30,030 bases of DNA, from positions 1-30,030 of the forward strand of contig CAYGUK010000047.1 in the NCBI GenBank assembly GCA_964352985.1, written 5' to 3'. The notes under the pieces were generated by a model. That model saw only the letters and a list, made by a program, of their open reading frames with translations. It ran no database searches and was not told the origin of the DNA. Positions within the stretch are counted from its first letter, which is position 1. Each line of letters starts with the position of its first letter. The position numbers were made by a program, and so were the translations under genes. This document shows positions 23,350 to 30,030 of this stretch, piece after piece. The stretch is from CAYGUK01 sp964352985. GTDB taxonomy: Bacteria > Pseudomonadota > Gammaproteobacteria > JAHCLG01.

Positions 23350-23394
23350 AAAATAAGCCCGGAAAAAACTTATGATTTTTTCCAGGCTTATTTT
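23350..23394. terminator. Bidirectional terminator between convergent genes
   Basis: AAATAAGCCCGGAAAAAA and its near-perfect complement TTTTTTCCAGGCTTATTTT form a long stem with one C/A mismatch and a short loop. A and T runs on the two sides suit termination in both directions, serving the hypothetical gene and the lipoprotein gene. Confidence 0.85.
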
Positions 23395-23415
23395 ACATCG
23401 AATGAAATTCAAAGA

Positions 23416-23838
23416 TTAAAAAGCACTTTTTGATTCCCGAAATGATTTACTGGCAACACATGCATTTCCCCGAACGGCTGTGTTAACAATAATGTTTTTA
23501 CGGTTGACTTCAAACCATGTTTTACAATGAAAATTATAACTACCGCCACCTGTAAATGTTGTGGGTGTAGTTTCAACATAGGTTTGATTATTTGCTTGAA
23601 CAACATTTGTATAGCCAGGAATTGCTATTACTGGATTTCGGCCACGATCTGAATAGTGATAAATATATAATTTATTACCATCAGGTGCCTCTGCAGTTTG
23701 ATCTGGGTATCCCCAAAGCTTAACTAATTTATTGACGCTTTGCCCTTGCCAACTATTTATCGTTGCCAAATAATTTTGAGAAGTGGCACAAGCACTTAAT
23801 GCAAGAAAGATCACACAAAGCGAAAATATTTTTATCAT
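23416..23838 (-). CDS. Small lipoprotein of unknown function
   Basis: A 140-residue predicted lipoprotein. The signal peptide MIKIFSLCVIFLALSAC ends in the lipobox LSAC with the lipidated Cys at residue 17. The mature part begins with ATSQNYLATINSWQGQSVNKLVKLWGYPDQTAEAPDGNKLYIYHY, a short domain found in many small envelope proteins in which W, G and P are conserved and which recalls the BamE/SmpA fold. A TFTGGGSYNFHCKTWFEVN segment follows, with two later cysteines (in FHCKTW and NACVAS) that may form a disulfide. ATG 23838 is preferred; a TTG at 23850 would overlap the kinase stop. It is the last gene of the leftward hemL-kinase-lipoprotein cluster. Function unknown. Confidence 0.78.
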   Translation of the reverse strand: MIKIFSLCVIFLALSACATSQNYLATINSWQGQSVNKLVKLWGYPDQTAEAPDGNKLYIYHYSDRGRNPVIAIPGYTNVVQANNQTYVETTPTTFTGGGSYNFHCKTWFEVNRKNIIVNTAVRGNACVASKSFRESKSAF

Positions 23839-23846
23839 GATTGTTC

Positions 23847-24857
23847 TCAAGCAGTAGTTAAATATTTATTAACATGTTGTTTTATGTTTTTGACTTCTTC
23901 AGTATTTAATCGAGGGCCAAACTTTGTCACTATTTTTGCAGCAGCTAAGCTTGCGATATCACCTGCTATTTTTGGGTTAAAATCATTAATTAAACCATAT
24001 AAATAAGCGCCAGCAAATACATCACCCGCACCTGTCGTATCAAGTGCTGAAGTGGTATATGCTGCAACATGATGAGAGTGTTGCCCATCAAAAATTAATG
24101 AGCCTCTATTACTTAAGGTGATCACAAAATGTGATGCGTAGCTTTTTAGTATTTCACTGACTTGATTTAAATCTTCTTGACCCGTGAAAATCTTTGCTTC
24201 TTCTTCGTTGCAAAATAACAAATCAATACCATCACCAATAATAGTGAGTAAATTATCTTTAAAAAATTTAACCATGTTTGGGTCAGATAATGTTAATGCA
24301 ATTTTAGTATTATTTTGTCGAGCAATTTTAGCCGCAGTGATGGCTGCGATTTGCGCAGAAGGTGATGCGACAAGATATCCTTCAATATATAAATATTTCG
24401 AATTAGCAATTGCTTGATGATCTAATTCATCAACAGAAAATTGCTCAGTGATCCCTAGAAACGTATTCATCGTACGATCTGCGTCGGGGGTGATCATGGC
24501 AAGACATTTGCCTGTGATGCCAGATATTCGATTATCAGCAGTGATATTTGTTTTTACACCATGGCTAACTAAATCTTGATAATAAAAATCACCCGCATCA
24601 TCTTTAGCAACTTTGCAGGAATAAAAGACTTTTGCGCCGAGTTGGCTAACTAAGACCGCGGTATTTGCTGCGGATCCACCACAAGCTTTAACATGTTTAA
24701 TGCCATCTAATTCTTCTAATAAAACACGTTCGCGCTCGGCATCGATTAAGGTCATTACGCCCTTTTCGACGTTTAACCGTTGTAGTGTGGCAGGCGATAT
24801 CTCGATATCAATATCGAGTAAGGCATTACCAATAGCACAAACATCATGATCATTCAT
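23847..24857 (-). CDS. PfkB-family sugar/nucleoside kinase, adenosine-kinase-like
   Basis: This 336-residue ribokinase-fold kinase shows IGNALLDIDIEI at the N-terminus, the substrate-binding GGSAANTAVLVSQLGAKVFYSCKVAKDDAGD (PfkB signature 1), and DTTGAGDVFAGAYLYGL (signature 2, catalytic D279). NALLDI and GGSAANT are features of bacterial adenosine-kinase-like members, which phosphorylate adenosine or related nucleosides to monophosphates. Substrate calls within PfkB are unreliable from motifs alone. It lies 15 bases after hemL and ends just before the lipoprotein, so the three are probably one transcript. Confidence 0.87.
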   Translation of the reverse strand: MNDHDVCAIGNALLDIDIEISPATLQRLNVEKGVMTLIDAERERVLLEELDGIKHVKACGGSAANTAVLVSQLGAKVFYSCKVAKDDAGDFYYQDLVSHGVKTNITADNRISGITGKCLAMITPDADRTMNTFLGITEQFSVDELDHQAIANSKYLYIEGYLVASPSAQIAAITAAKIARQNNTKIALTLSDPNMVKFFKDNLLTIIGDGIDLLFCNEEEAKIFTGQEDLNQVSEILKSYASHFVITLSNRGSLIFDGQHSHHVAAYTTSALDTTGAGDVFAGAYLYGLINDFNPKIAGDIASLAAAKIVTKFGPRLNTEEVKNIKQHVNKYLTTA

Positions 24858-24872
24858 AATTACTTTTCCTTA

Positions 24873-26171
24873 TTAAGCCAGTGTAGATGAGAAAGAATGA
24901 AATATTTTTTCGACTGCATTTAATGTATCTGTTATATCTTGTTTCGTGTGAGCGCTAGAAATAAAGCCCACTTCAAAGGCTGAAGGCGCAAGATAAATAC
25001 CTTGTTCTAACATGCCGTTAAAAAATTGTTTAAAGTGTTCCACATTACAAGTTTTAACTTGTTCGTAGTTATTAATGACTTTAGATTTTGTAAAAAAGAG
25101 ACCAAACATCCCACCAATTTGATTACATTGAACGGGAATATTAAAAGCATGTGCTCTTTCCATAATGCCATCGGTGAGTTGTATGGTTTTTGTTTCTAGG
25201 TCGTGATGAAAATTGTTTTTGCTAATTAATTCTAATGTTTTTAAACCTGCGGCAACAGCAATGGGATTACCTGATAAAGTTCCTGCTTGATAAACATCAC
25301 CTAATGGTGATAACACTTCCATAATTTCACGACGACCGCCAACCGCGGCAATGGGTAAACCACCACCTATCACTTTTCCTAAAATCGTTAAATCCGGTGT
25401 GATATTAAAACGTTGTTGCGCACCTCCTAGCGCCACACGAAAACCTGTTATCACTTCATCAAAAATTAATAAACTATCATAGTTATCACAAATTTCTCGT
25501 AATTGTGATAAAAAGCCAGGTATAGGTAACACACAATTCATGTTGCCTGCGACAGGTTCAACAATAACAGCGGCAATTTCATTTTGATATTTATCGAATA
25601 ATTGTTTAACAGTATGAATATCGTTATAAGAACATAGCAAAGTATCTTGGGCGCAACCCTTAGTGACACCATTTGAATCAGGTGATCCAAAGGTTAAATT
25701 GCCAGAGCCTGCTTTAACTAATAAGGCATCGGAGTGGCCATGATAACAACCGATAAATTTAATAATTTTATCGCGGCCAGTGTAACCTCGAGCGATACGA
25801 ATCGCTGTCATCGCTGCTTCTGTGCCTGAGTTAACTAAACGGCTTAATTCGATGGAAGGAACAAGTTGACTTATTTTTTCCGCGAGTAAAATTTCAGCTT
25901 CCGTTGGCGCGCCAAAGCTGGTACCACTTTCAGCGGCATTAACTATGGCTTGAATGACTTCAGGATGAGCATGACCTAGAATCAATGGTCCCCAAGAACC
26001 AACATAATCGATATATTGATTATCATCAACATCGAATATTTTGGCGCCTTGTCCACGCGCTATAAATAAAGGATTACCGCCCACCGCACGAAAAGCCCTA
26101 ACTGGTGAATTCACTCCGGCTGGAATCACTTGTTCTGCTCGATGATAAAGCGTATTTGATTCACTTTTCAT
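24873..26171 (-). CDS. hemL: Glutamate-1-semialdehyde 2,1-aminomutase HemL
   Basis: HemL converts glutamate-1-semialdehyde, the HemA product, to 5-aminolevulinate using PLP. The protein has 432 residues from ATG 26171, which follows AGGAAC at suitable spacing; the frame extends upstream to 26195 without support. SPVRAFRAVGG near the N-terminus, GSWGPLILGHAHP, SGTEAAMTAIRIARGYTGR, and the PLP lysine K266 in ILGKVIGGGLPIAAVGG (E. coli K265) are all present. The C-terminal LAPSAFEVGFISSAHT is also typical. It is divergent from the retropepsin gene and heads a leftward cluster. Confidence 0.97.
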   Translation of the reverse strand: MKSESNTLYHRAEQVIPAGVNSPVRAFRAVGGNPLFIARGQGAKIFDVDDNQYIDYVGSWGPLILGHAHPEVIQAIVNAAESGTSFGAPTEAEILLAEKISQLVPSIELSRLVNSGTEAAMTAIRIARGYTGRDKIIKFIGCYHGHSDALLVKAGSGNLTFGSPDSNGVTKGCAQDTLLCSYNDIHTVKQLFDKYQNEIAAVIVEPVAGNMNCVLPIPGFLSQLREICDNYDSLLIFDEVITGFRVALGGAQQRFNITPDLTILGKVIGGGLPIAAVGGRREIMEVLSPLGDVYQAGTLSGNPIAVAAGLKTLELISKNNFHHDLETKTIQLTDGIMERAHAFNIPVQCNQIGGMFGLFFTKSKVINNYEQVKTCNVEHFKQFFNGMLEQGIYLAPSAFEVGFISSAHTKQDITDTLNAVEKIFHSFSSTLA

Positions 26172-26249
26172 AACAAAGTTCCTGTTTAGTCGCAAAATAG
26201 GATGACTATAGGGGAAATTACTTGTTAGGCCAAGTGCTTAGCATAAAAA

Positions 26250-26300
26250 AACTTAAAGCGCTGAATTTTAATAGTAAATTTATAGACTATACTTTAAGTT
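26250..26300. promoter_or_regulatory. hemL/retropepsin divergent control region with 9-bp inverted repeat
   Basis: AACTTAAAG (26250-26258) and CTTTAAGTT (26292-26300) are perfect complements 33 bases apart. A good -10, TATACT (26288-26293), for the rightward retropepsin gene overlaps the right arm. No clear -35 is seen. The repeat could be an operator pair. Confidence 0.35.
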
Positions 26301-26332
26301 AATAAAGTTCATTATGCTTTGTGGAGAAAGCT

Positions 26333-27004
26333 ATGCGCTTACGGTTTTGGTTAGTATTCATCGCCGGATGTTTATTTTCGATGCTCTGTCACGCCAAAGT
26401 TAAGCATATTACTGTCATGGGTTTATTTAATAATGGGGCAATCATCGAGATTGATGGAACGCGTTATGTTTTACGTAAAGGTAAGACTACACCCGAAGGT
26501 GTTAAGTTAATTTCATCCAACACGACTAATGCAGTCATTGAAGTAAACGGCAAACGACACAATTATAGTTTAGGTATGAGTGGGGCGTTTAATGCTGAAA
26601 CGAATGGTGAAGAAGTCAGTAGCGATCCCACTAAATCAGTCATGGTCATGAAAGATGCTAACGGCATGTACCAAGTGAAAGGTAGTATCAATGGGCATGC
26701 CACTACGTTTTTAATTGATACGGGTGCAAGCGCTGTTGCAATGAATAGTGAGGATGCTGATGCTTTTGACATTGATTACAAAAAACAAGGTAAAGTGATT
26801 CAAGTTCATACTGCTGGCGGGAACAAACATGCTTATCGAGTAAAAATAAAAAGGTTAAAAGTCGGCGATATAGAATTATATAATGTTTCGGGGGTTGTCA
26901 TTGAAGGAAGCTCACCTGCTGTTGTGTTATTAGGGATGTCTGTTTTAGGACGTTTAGAAATGGAACATAACGGAGCTGTTTTATATTTAAGAAAAAAATA
27001 CTAG
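26333..27004 (+). CDS. Periplasmic retropepsin-like aspartic protease
   Basis: A 223-residue protein of the clan AA, retropepsin-like family (TIGR02281 type). ATG 26333 follows GGAG at good spacing and opens a signal peptide (MRLRFWLVFIAGCLFSMLCHA). A short N-terminal domain (ITVMGLFNNGAIIEIDGTRYVLRKG) comes first. The protease half then has the catalytic FLIDTGAS at D129-S133, VIQVHTAGG, and the closing VVLLGMSVLGRLEMEHNG. As in all single-domain members, two subunits must pair to form the active site. Relatives of this group occur in many proteobacteria and their substrates are mostly unknown. The gene converges on dxs with one base between the stops. Confidence 0.88.
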   Translation: MRLRFWLVFIAGCLFSMLCHAKVKHITVMGLFNNGAIIEIDGTRYVLRKGKTTPEGVKLISSNTTNAVIEVNGKRHNYSLGMSGAFNAETNGEEVSSDPTKSVMVMKDANGMYQVKGSINGHATTFLIDTGASAVAMNSEDADAFDIDYKKQGKVIQVHTAGGNKHAYRVKIKRLKVGDIELYNVSGVVIEGSSPAVVLLGMSVLGRLEMEHNGAVLYLRKKY

Positions 27005-27005
27005 A

Positions 27006-28910
27006 TTAATTTGTTTCTGCAAGTGGCAGATTTAACTTTTCTAAAATTGTTTTTTTAATACCCTCACTATTTAAACCACACGATGCTAATAAAGTATCGG
27101 GATTACCATGTTCGATAAATAAATCGGGGATACCAATATTCAAACATTGATTAGGTAAATTATTTTTTACTAAACACTCATTCACTGCACTACCAGCACC
27201 ACCACTGATAGCATTTTCTTCAACGGTGACAATTAATTCATGCGTGCTTGCAAGATTTAAAATTAATGTTTCATCAAGCGGTTTGATAAAACGCATGTTA
27301 ACCAAAGTGGCATCAAGATCATTTGCAACTGATTGGCAAGGTGTAACCATGGAACCAAATGCTAAAATTAAAATACTCTGCCCCTCACGTCGAATTTGCG
27401 CTTTTCCAATTTTATAAGCGTGCATTTCTCTTATAATGGGAATATTGGGAATAACACCTCGAGGGTATCTCACTGCGGTAGGACCGTTTTGTAAAAAAGC
27501 AGTATATAGCATTTGACGAGTTTCATTCCCATCTGCAGGTGCCATGATGATCATGTTTGGAATGCAACGTAAAAAACTTAAATCAAACACACCATTGTGA
27601 GTTGAACCATCACCACCTACAATTCCAGCACGATCGAGTGCAAACACCACGGGTAAATTTTGTAATGCGACATCGTGAATTAATTGATCATAAGCTCGTT
27701 GTAAAAAAGAAGAATAAATTGCAACCACAGGTTTTTTATTATTACAAGCAAGCCCTGCTGCAAATGTCACCGCATGTTGTTCAGCAATGGCAACATCAAA
27801 ATAACGATCAGGAAATCGTTGTGAGAATTCAATTAAATCTGAACCTTCACGCATAGCCGGTGTAATGCCAATTAATCGTTCATCAATTTTTGCCATGTCA
27901 CATAACCACTTGCCAAAAACATTAGAGTAGGTGAGTTGGGTGGATGTTTCAGTTTTTTTATTTGGTTCATAAAAACCAGGTTTCACTGCATGGTATTTTA
28001 TAGGATCCGATTCAGCAGGTGTATAACCTTTCCCTTTTTTGGTGACTACGTGTAAAAGTTGGGGCCCCTTACGTTGTGATAAATTTTTTAAAGTAGGAAT
28101 TAAAACATTTAAATCATGACCGTCTATTGGACCAATATAATTAAAACCTAATTCTTCAAATAAAGTGCCGGGAGTGGAGCCGAGTGTCACAAAATCTTTG
28201 ATTTGTGTTTCCGTGTGTTTGACTAAATCCCACATGCGCGAGGGCATGTTACGTAATACTTTTTTTCCACCCTCACGGACTTTACCATAAGTTAAACCAG
28301 AAATGATACGAGCAAAGTAATTTGATAATGCGCCAACATTATTGGAAATCGACATTTCATTGTCATTTAACACAACTAATAAATCTGCATGAAGAGCACC
28401 TGCGTGATTGAGTGCTTCAAAAGCCATGCCTGCGGTCATCGCACCATCGCCAATGACGGCGATTGACTTTTTATTGTTCGCCTGTAATTGGTTAGCGACT
28501 GCCATGCCGAGTGCGGCACTAATTGAAGTAGAGGAATGTCCCACACCAAAACAATCATAGGGTGATTCCTCACGTTTTGGGAAAGGCGCAAGACCATTGG
28601 TTTTACGAATGGTGTGGAGTTGAGATTTTCTTGCTGTTAACAGTTTATGCACATAAGCTTGATGACCCACATCAAAGACCAAATGATCAATCGGCGTGTT
28701 AAAAATATAATGAAGCGCGACAGTAAGTTCAACTGCACCCATGCTAGCGCCAAAATGACCACCGCAAGTGTTTAATGTTTCGAGCAAAAATTGGCGAATT
28801 TCTTGGCACAATGGAATTAATTGATCTTCAGATAAACGTCGTAGATCTTCTGGTTTTTCAACATGATTAAGTATCGAGTAAACGGTTAACTGACTAGTCA
28901 TAAATGCCAT
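27006..28910 (-). CDS. dxs: 1-deoxy-D-xylulose-5-phosphate synthase Dxs
   Basis: Dxs joins pyruvate and glyceraldehyde-3-phosphate with TPP, the entry step of the MEP isoprenoid pathway. The roughly 634-residue length is near E. coli's 620. TPP-binding IGDGAMTAGMAFEALNHAG...LNDNEMSIS, the GPIDGHDL block, the catalytic Glu in AEQHAVTFAAGLA, and DRAGIVGGDGSTHNG are present. ATG 28910 has AGGAGG three bases upstream; ATG 28901 (MTSQL) fits homology equally and would have a 12-base spacing. The binding site and the 28910 ATG lie inside a hairpin (28908-28932). The gene follows ispA in the usual xseB-ispA-dxs order. Confidence 0.96.
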   Translation of the reverse strand: MAFMTSQLTVYSILNHVEKPEDLRRLSEDQLIPLCQEIRQFLLETLNTCGGHFGASMGAVELTVALHYIFNTPIDHLVFDVGHQAYVHKLLTARKSQLHTIRKTNGLAPFPKREESPYDCFGVGHSSTSISAALGMAVANQLQANNKKSIAVIGDGAMTAGMAFEALNHAGALHADLLVVLNDNEMSISNNVGALSNYFARIISGLTYGKVREGGKKVLRNMPSRMWDLVKHTETQIKDFVTLGSTPGTLFEELGFNYIGPIDGHDLNVLIPTLKNLSQRKGPQLLHVVTKKGKGYTPAESDPIKYHAVKPGFYEPNKKTETSTQLTYSNVFGKWLCDMAKIDERLIGITPAMREGSDLIEFSQRFPDRYFDVAIAEQHAVTFAAGLACNNKKPVVAIYSSFLQRAYDQLIHDVALQNLPVVFALDRAGIVGGDGSTHNGVFDLSFLRCIPNMIIMAPADGNETRQMLYTAFLQNGPTAVRYPRGVIPNIPIIREMHAYKIGKAQIRREGQSILILAFGSMVTPCQSVANDLDATLVNMRFIKPLDETLILNLASTHELIVTVEENAISGGAGSAVNECLVKNNLPNQCLNIGIPDLFIEHGNPDTLLASCGLNSEGIKKTILEKLNLPLAETN

Positions 28911-28932
28911 GTCCCTCCTATGGAGGCACATG
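28908..28932 (-). promoter_or_regulatory. Hairpin covering the dxs ribosome-binding site and start
   Basis: In the leftward transcript, CATGTGCCTCC pairs with GGAGGGACATG through an ATA loop, 10 of 11 positions matching. The right arm contains the AGGAGG binding site and the AUG at 28910, so folding would hide both. An in-frame AUG (28931) lies in the left arm. This may lower or regulate dxs translation relative to ispA. Confidence 0.5.
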
Positions 28933-28976
28933 ATCCGATAAATTGGTAAAAGATGCAAGCCAAAATCAATGTCACT

Positions 28977-29864
28977 CTAAAAGGAACGCTCAATAATATA
29001 ATGTGCGATTTCAGTTAACATGAGATTATGTTCCGAAGGGTTACCTAATGCCTGACAAGCTTCATCGATAAGTTGTTTGGCTTTTTGTTTTGATTCATTA
29101 AGTCCAATTATTCTGGGATATGTTGGTTTATTTTCTTTAGCATCTTGGCCAGTGTTTTTACCTAAAATTTGGGTTTCACCTTCGACATCAAGAATGTCAT
29201 CTTGAATTTGGAAAGCGAGTCCAATGTTATCAGCGTAAAGCATTAATGCCTGTTGTTCATCATGCGATAAGTGACTTGCGGCAATAACCATTTCTATACA
29301 TGCTTTGATCAATGCGCCTGTCTTTAATCGATGCATGTGTTCGATTTCTATTTCGGTTAATAGTTTATCGCAGGATTCAATATCAATGGCTTGCCCGCCG
29401 ACCATTCCTGTTGTATCACATGCCCGAGTTAAAATTTGGATCATCGATAATTGTGCTTTGGGAGGAAGGTCATTGGATTCAATATTTGCTAAAACTTGAA
29501 ATGCTAAATTTTGTAACGCATCACCCACGAGTATCGCGGTTGCTTCATCGAATGCTTTGTGACAAGTGGGTTGCCCACGACGTAAGTCATCATTATCAAG
29601 TGCGGGTAAATCATCGTGAACAAGTGAATAACTGTGAATAAGTTCAGCAGCAGCGGCTATAGCATCTTGGACGATTAGTGGCACATCAGTTAAGAGCGCT
29701 GTGGCATAAACTAAGATAGGACGAAAACGTTTACCATTATTTAGCACAGCATAGCGAATTGCTTGATGAAGTCGAGTGGGTTGGATTGTGGCGAGGGGGA
29801 GAATTTTATCAATGTATTGATTAATTCTTTGTTGGTGAGTGTTGATAAATTCTTGTAATTTCAC
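28977..29864 (-). CDS. ispA: Farnesyl diphosphate synthase IspA
   Basis: IspA condenses DMAPP/GPP with IPP to farnesyl diphosphate, the precursor of quinones and undecaprenyl phosphate. The 295 residues carry the first aspartate-rich motif in HDDLPALDNDDLRRG (D84, D85, D90) and the second, QDDILD, at about 222-226. KRFRP near residue 45 binds IPP, and GGQAIDI is in the middle. The start is GTG 29864, overlapping the xseB stop as GTGA, so translation is coupled. The bulk of the chain-length pocket before the first motif (ELIHSYSLVHDD) fits a short-chain FPP/GPP synthase. Confidence 0.96.
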   Translation of the reverse strand: MKLQEFINTHQQRINQYIDKILPLATIQPTRLHQAIRYAVLNNGKRFRPILVYATALLTDVPLIVQDAIAAAAELIHSYSLVHDDLPALDNDDLRRGQPTCHKAFDEATAILVGDALQNLAFQVLANIESNDLPPKAQLSMIQILTRACDTTGMVGGQAIDIESCDKLLTEIEIEHMHRLKTGALIKACIEMVIAASHLSHDEQQALMLYADNIGLAFQIQDDILDVEGETQILGKNTGQDAKENKPTYPRIIGLNESKQKAKQLIDEACQALGNPSEHNLMLTEIAHYIIERSF

Positions 29865-30030
29865 TCTTCATCCCCATCAGTATCTATTTCATTATCGAAA
29901 TTTTCTAAATTTAATTCATTATTTTTTTCGACAAGTTTTTCAACTTTTTGCTCAGCACTTTTTAATGAACTTTGGCAATGACGGATTAAGTTAATCCCTT
30001 GTTCAAACTGTTTTAAAGAGTCTTCTAGTG
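29861..30030 (-). CDS. xseB: Exodeoxyribonuclease VII small subunit XseB (partial)
   Basis: The C-terminal 56 or so codons of XseB run off the right edge of the window. The visible part, beginning LEDSLKQFEQGINLIRHC and SSLKSAEQKVEKL, is the characteristic helix of this small family. It is followed by an acidic Asn/Asp/Glu-rich tail of about 25 residues (ending DTDGDEE) that is longer than in E. coli. XseB binds XseA to form the single-strand-specific exonuclease VII. The stop TGA (29863-29861) overlaps the ispA GTG, the standard xseB-ispA-dxs arrangement. Confidence 0.88.
   Translation of the reverse strand, partial: LEDSLKQFEQGINLIRHCQSSLKSAEQKVEKLVEKNNELNLENFDNEIDTDGDEE

Noticed and set aside
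27557..27856. 99-codon His/Gln-rich forward frame inside dxs
   Set aside because: It is antisense to the well-conserved Dxs core and its composition reflects the complement.

Overview
The window reads as a chromosomal segment of an AT-rich gammaproteobacterium. The gene order xseB-ispA-dxs, the hemA-prfA-prmC operon and the gene families all point that way. A CqsS/LqsS-type sensor kinase beside an LqsR-like regulator, a large LuxR-type regulator and an RsmY/RsmZ-like RNA point to the Legionellales (Legionella/Coxiella/Berkiella relatives, often host-associated). That placement is inference from gene content. I see no insertion sequence, prophage, CRISPR array, tRNA or rRNA.

Left part (1-9000): the start of ispE at the window edge, with an in-frame stop at codon 48, and lolB run leftward. 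A HAD-IB phosphatase and a convergent rseP lie between lolB and hemA, which are usually neighbours. The 535-base gap between rseP and hemA holds a probable CsrA/RsmA-titrating small RNA with six GGA motifs and a strong terminator. Then come hemA-prfA-prmC (heme entry step and translation termination), dksA with a lysine-rich N-terminal extension cut by two in-frame stops, a nitroreductase, and a convergent PadR regulator.

Middle (9000-19400): leftward queC, a DAO-family flavin oxidoreductase and maiA; then rightward lqsS-like kinase, lqsR-like regulator and dacB, followed by phoB and an unusually short phoR, a LuxR-type regulator ending in a 19-bp perfect hairpin, and a leftward YqhA-family membrane protein. 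A 21-bp operator-like dyad between maiA and the kinase is almost repeated between rseP and the small RNA. This suggests one regulator, possibly of the GacA/LetA type, acting at both places.

Right part (19600-30030): a Pho84/PHS-type MFS transporter 2 kb from phoBR, a queuosine-precursor transporter (VUT/YhhQ family), an unrecognised 374-residue protein with one C-terminal membrane segment, the leftward cluster hemL - adenosine-kinase-like pfkB - lipoprotein, a periplasmic retropepsin-like protease, and the leftward xseB-ispA-dxs operon, whose dxs start site lies in a predicted hairpin.

Functionally, the window combines the first committed steps of heme synthesis (HemA, HemL), isoprenoid supply (Dxs, IspA, a damaged-looking IspE), queuosine supply (QueC plus transporter), and several global regulators (DksA, PhoBR, an Lqs-like pair, an Rsm-like RNA, LuxR type).
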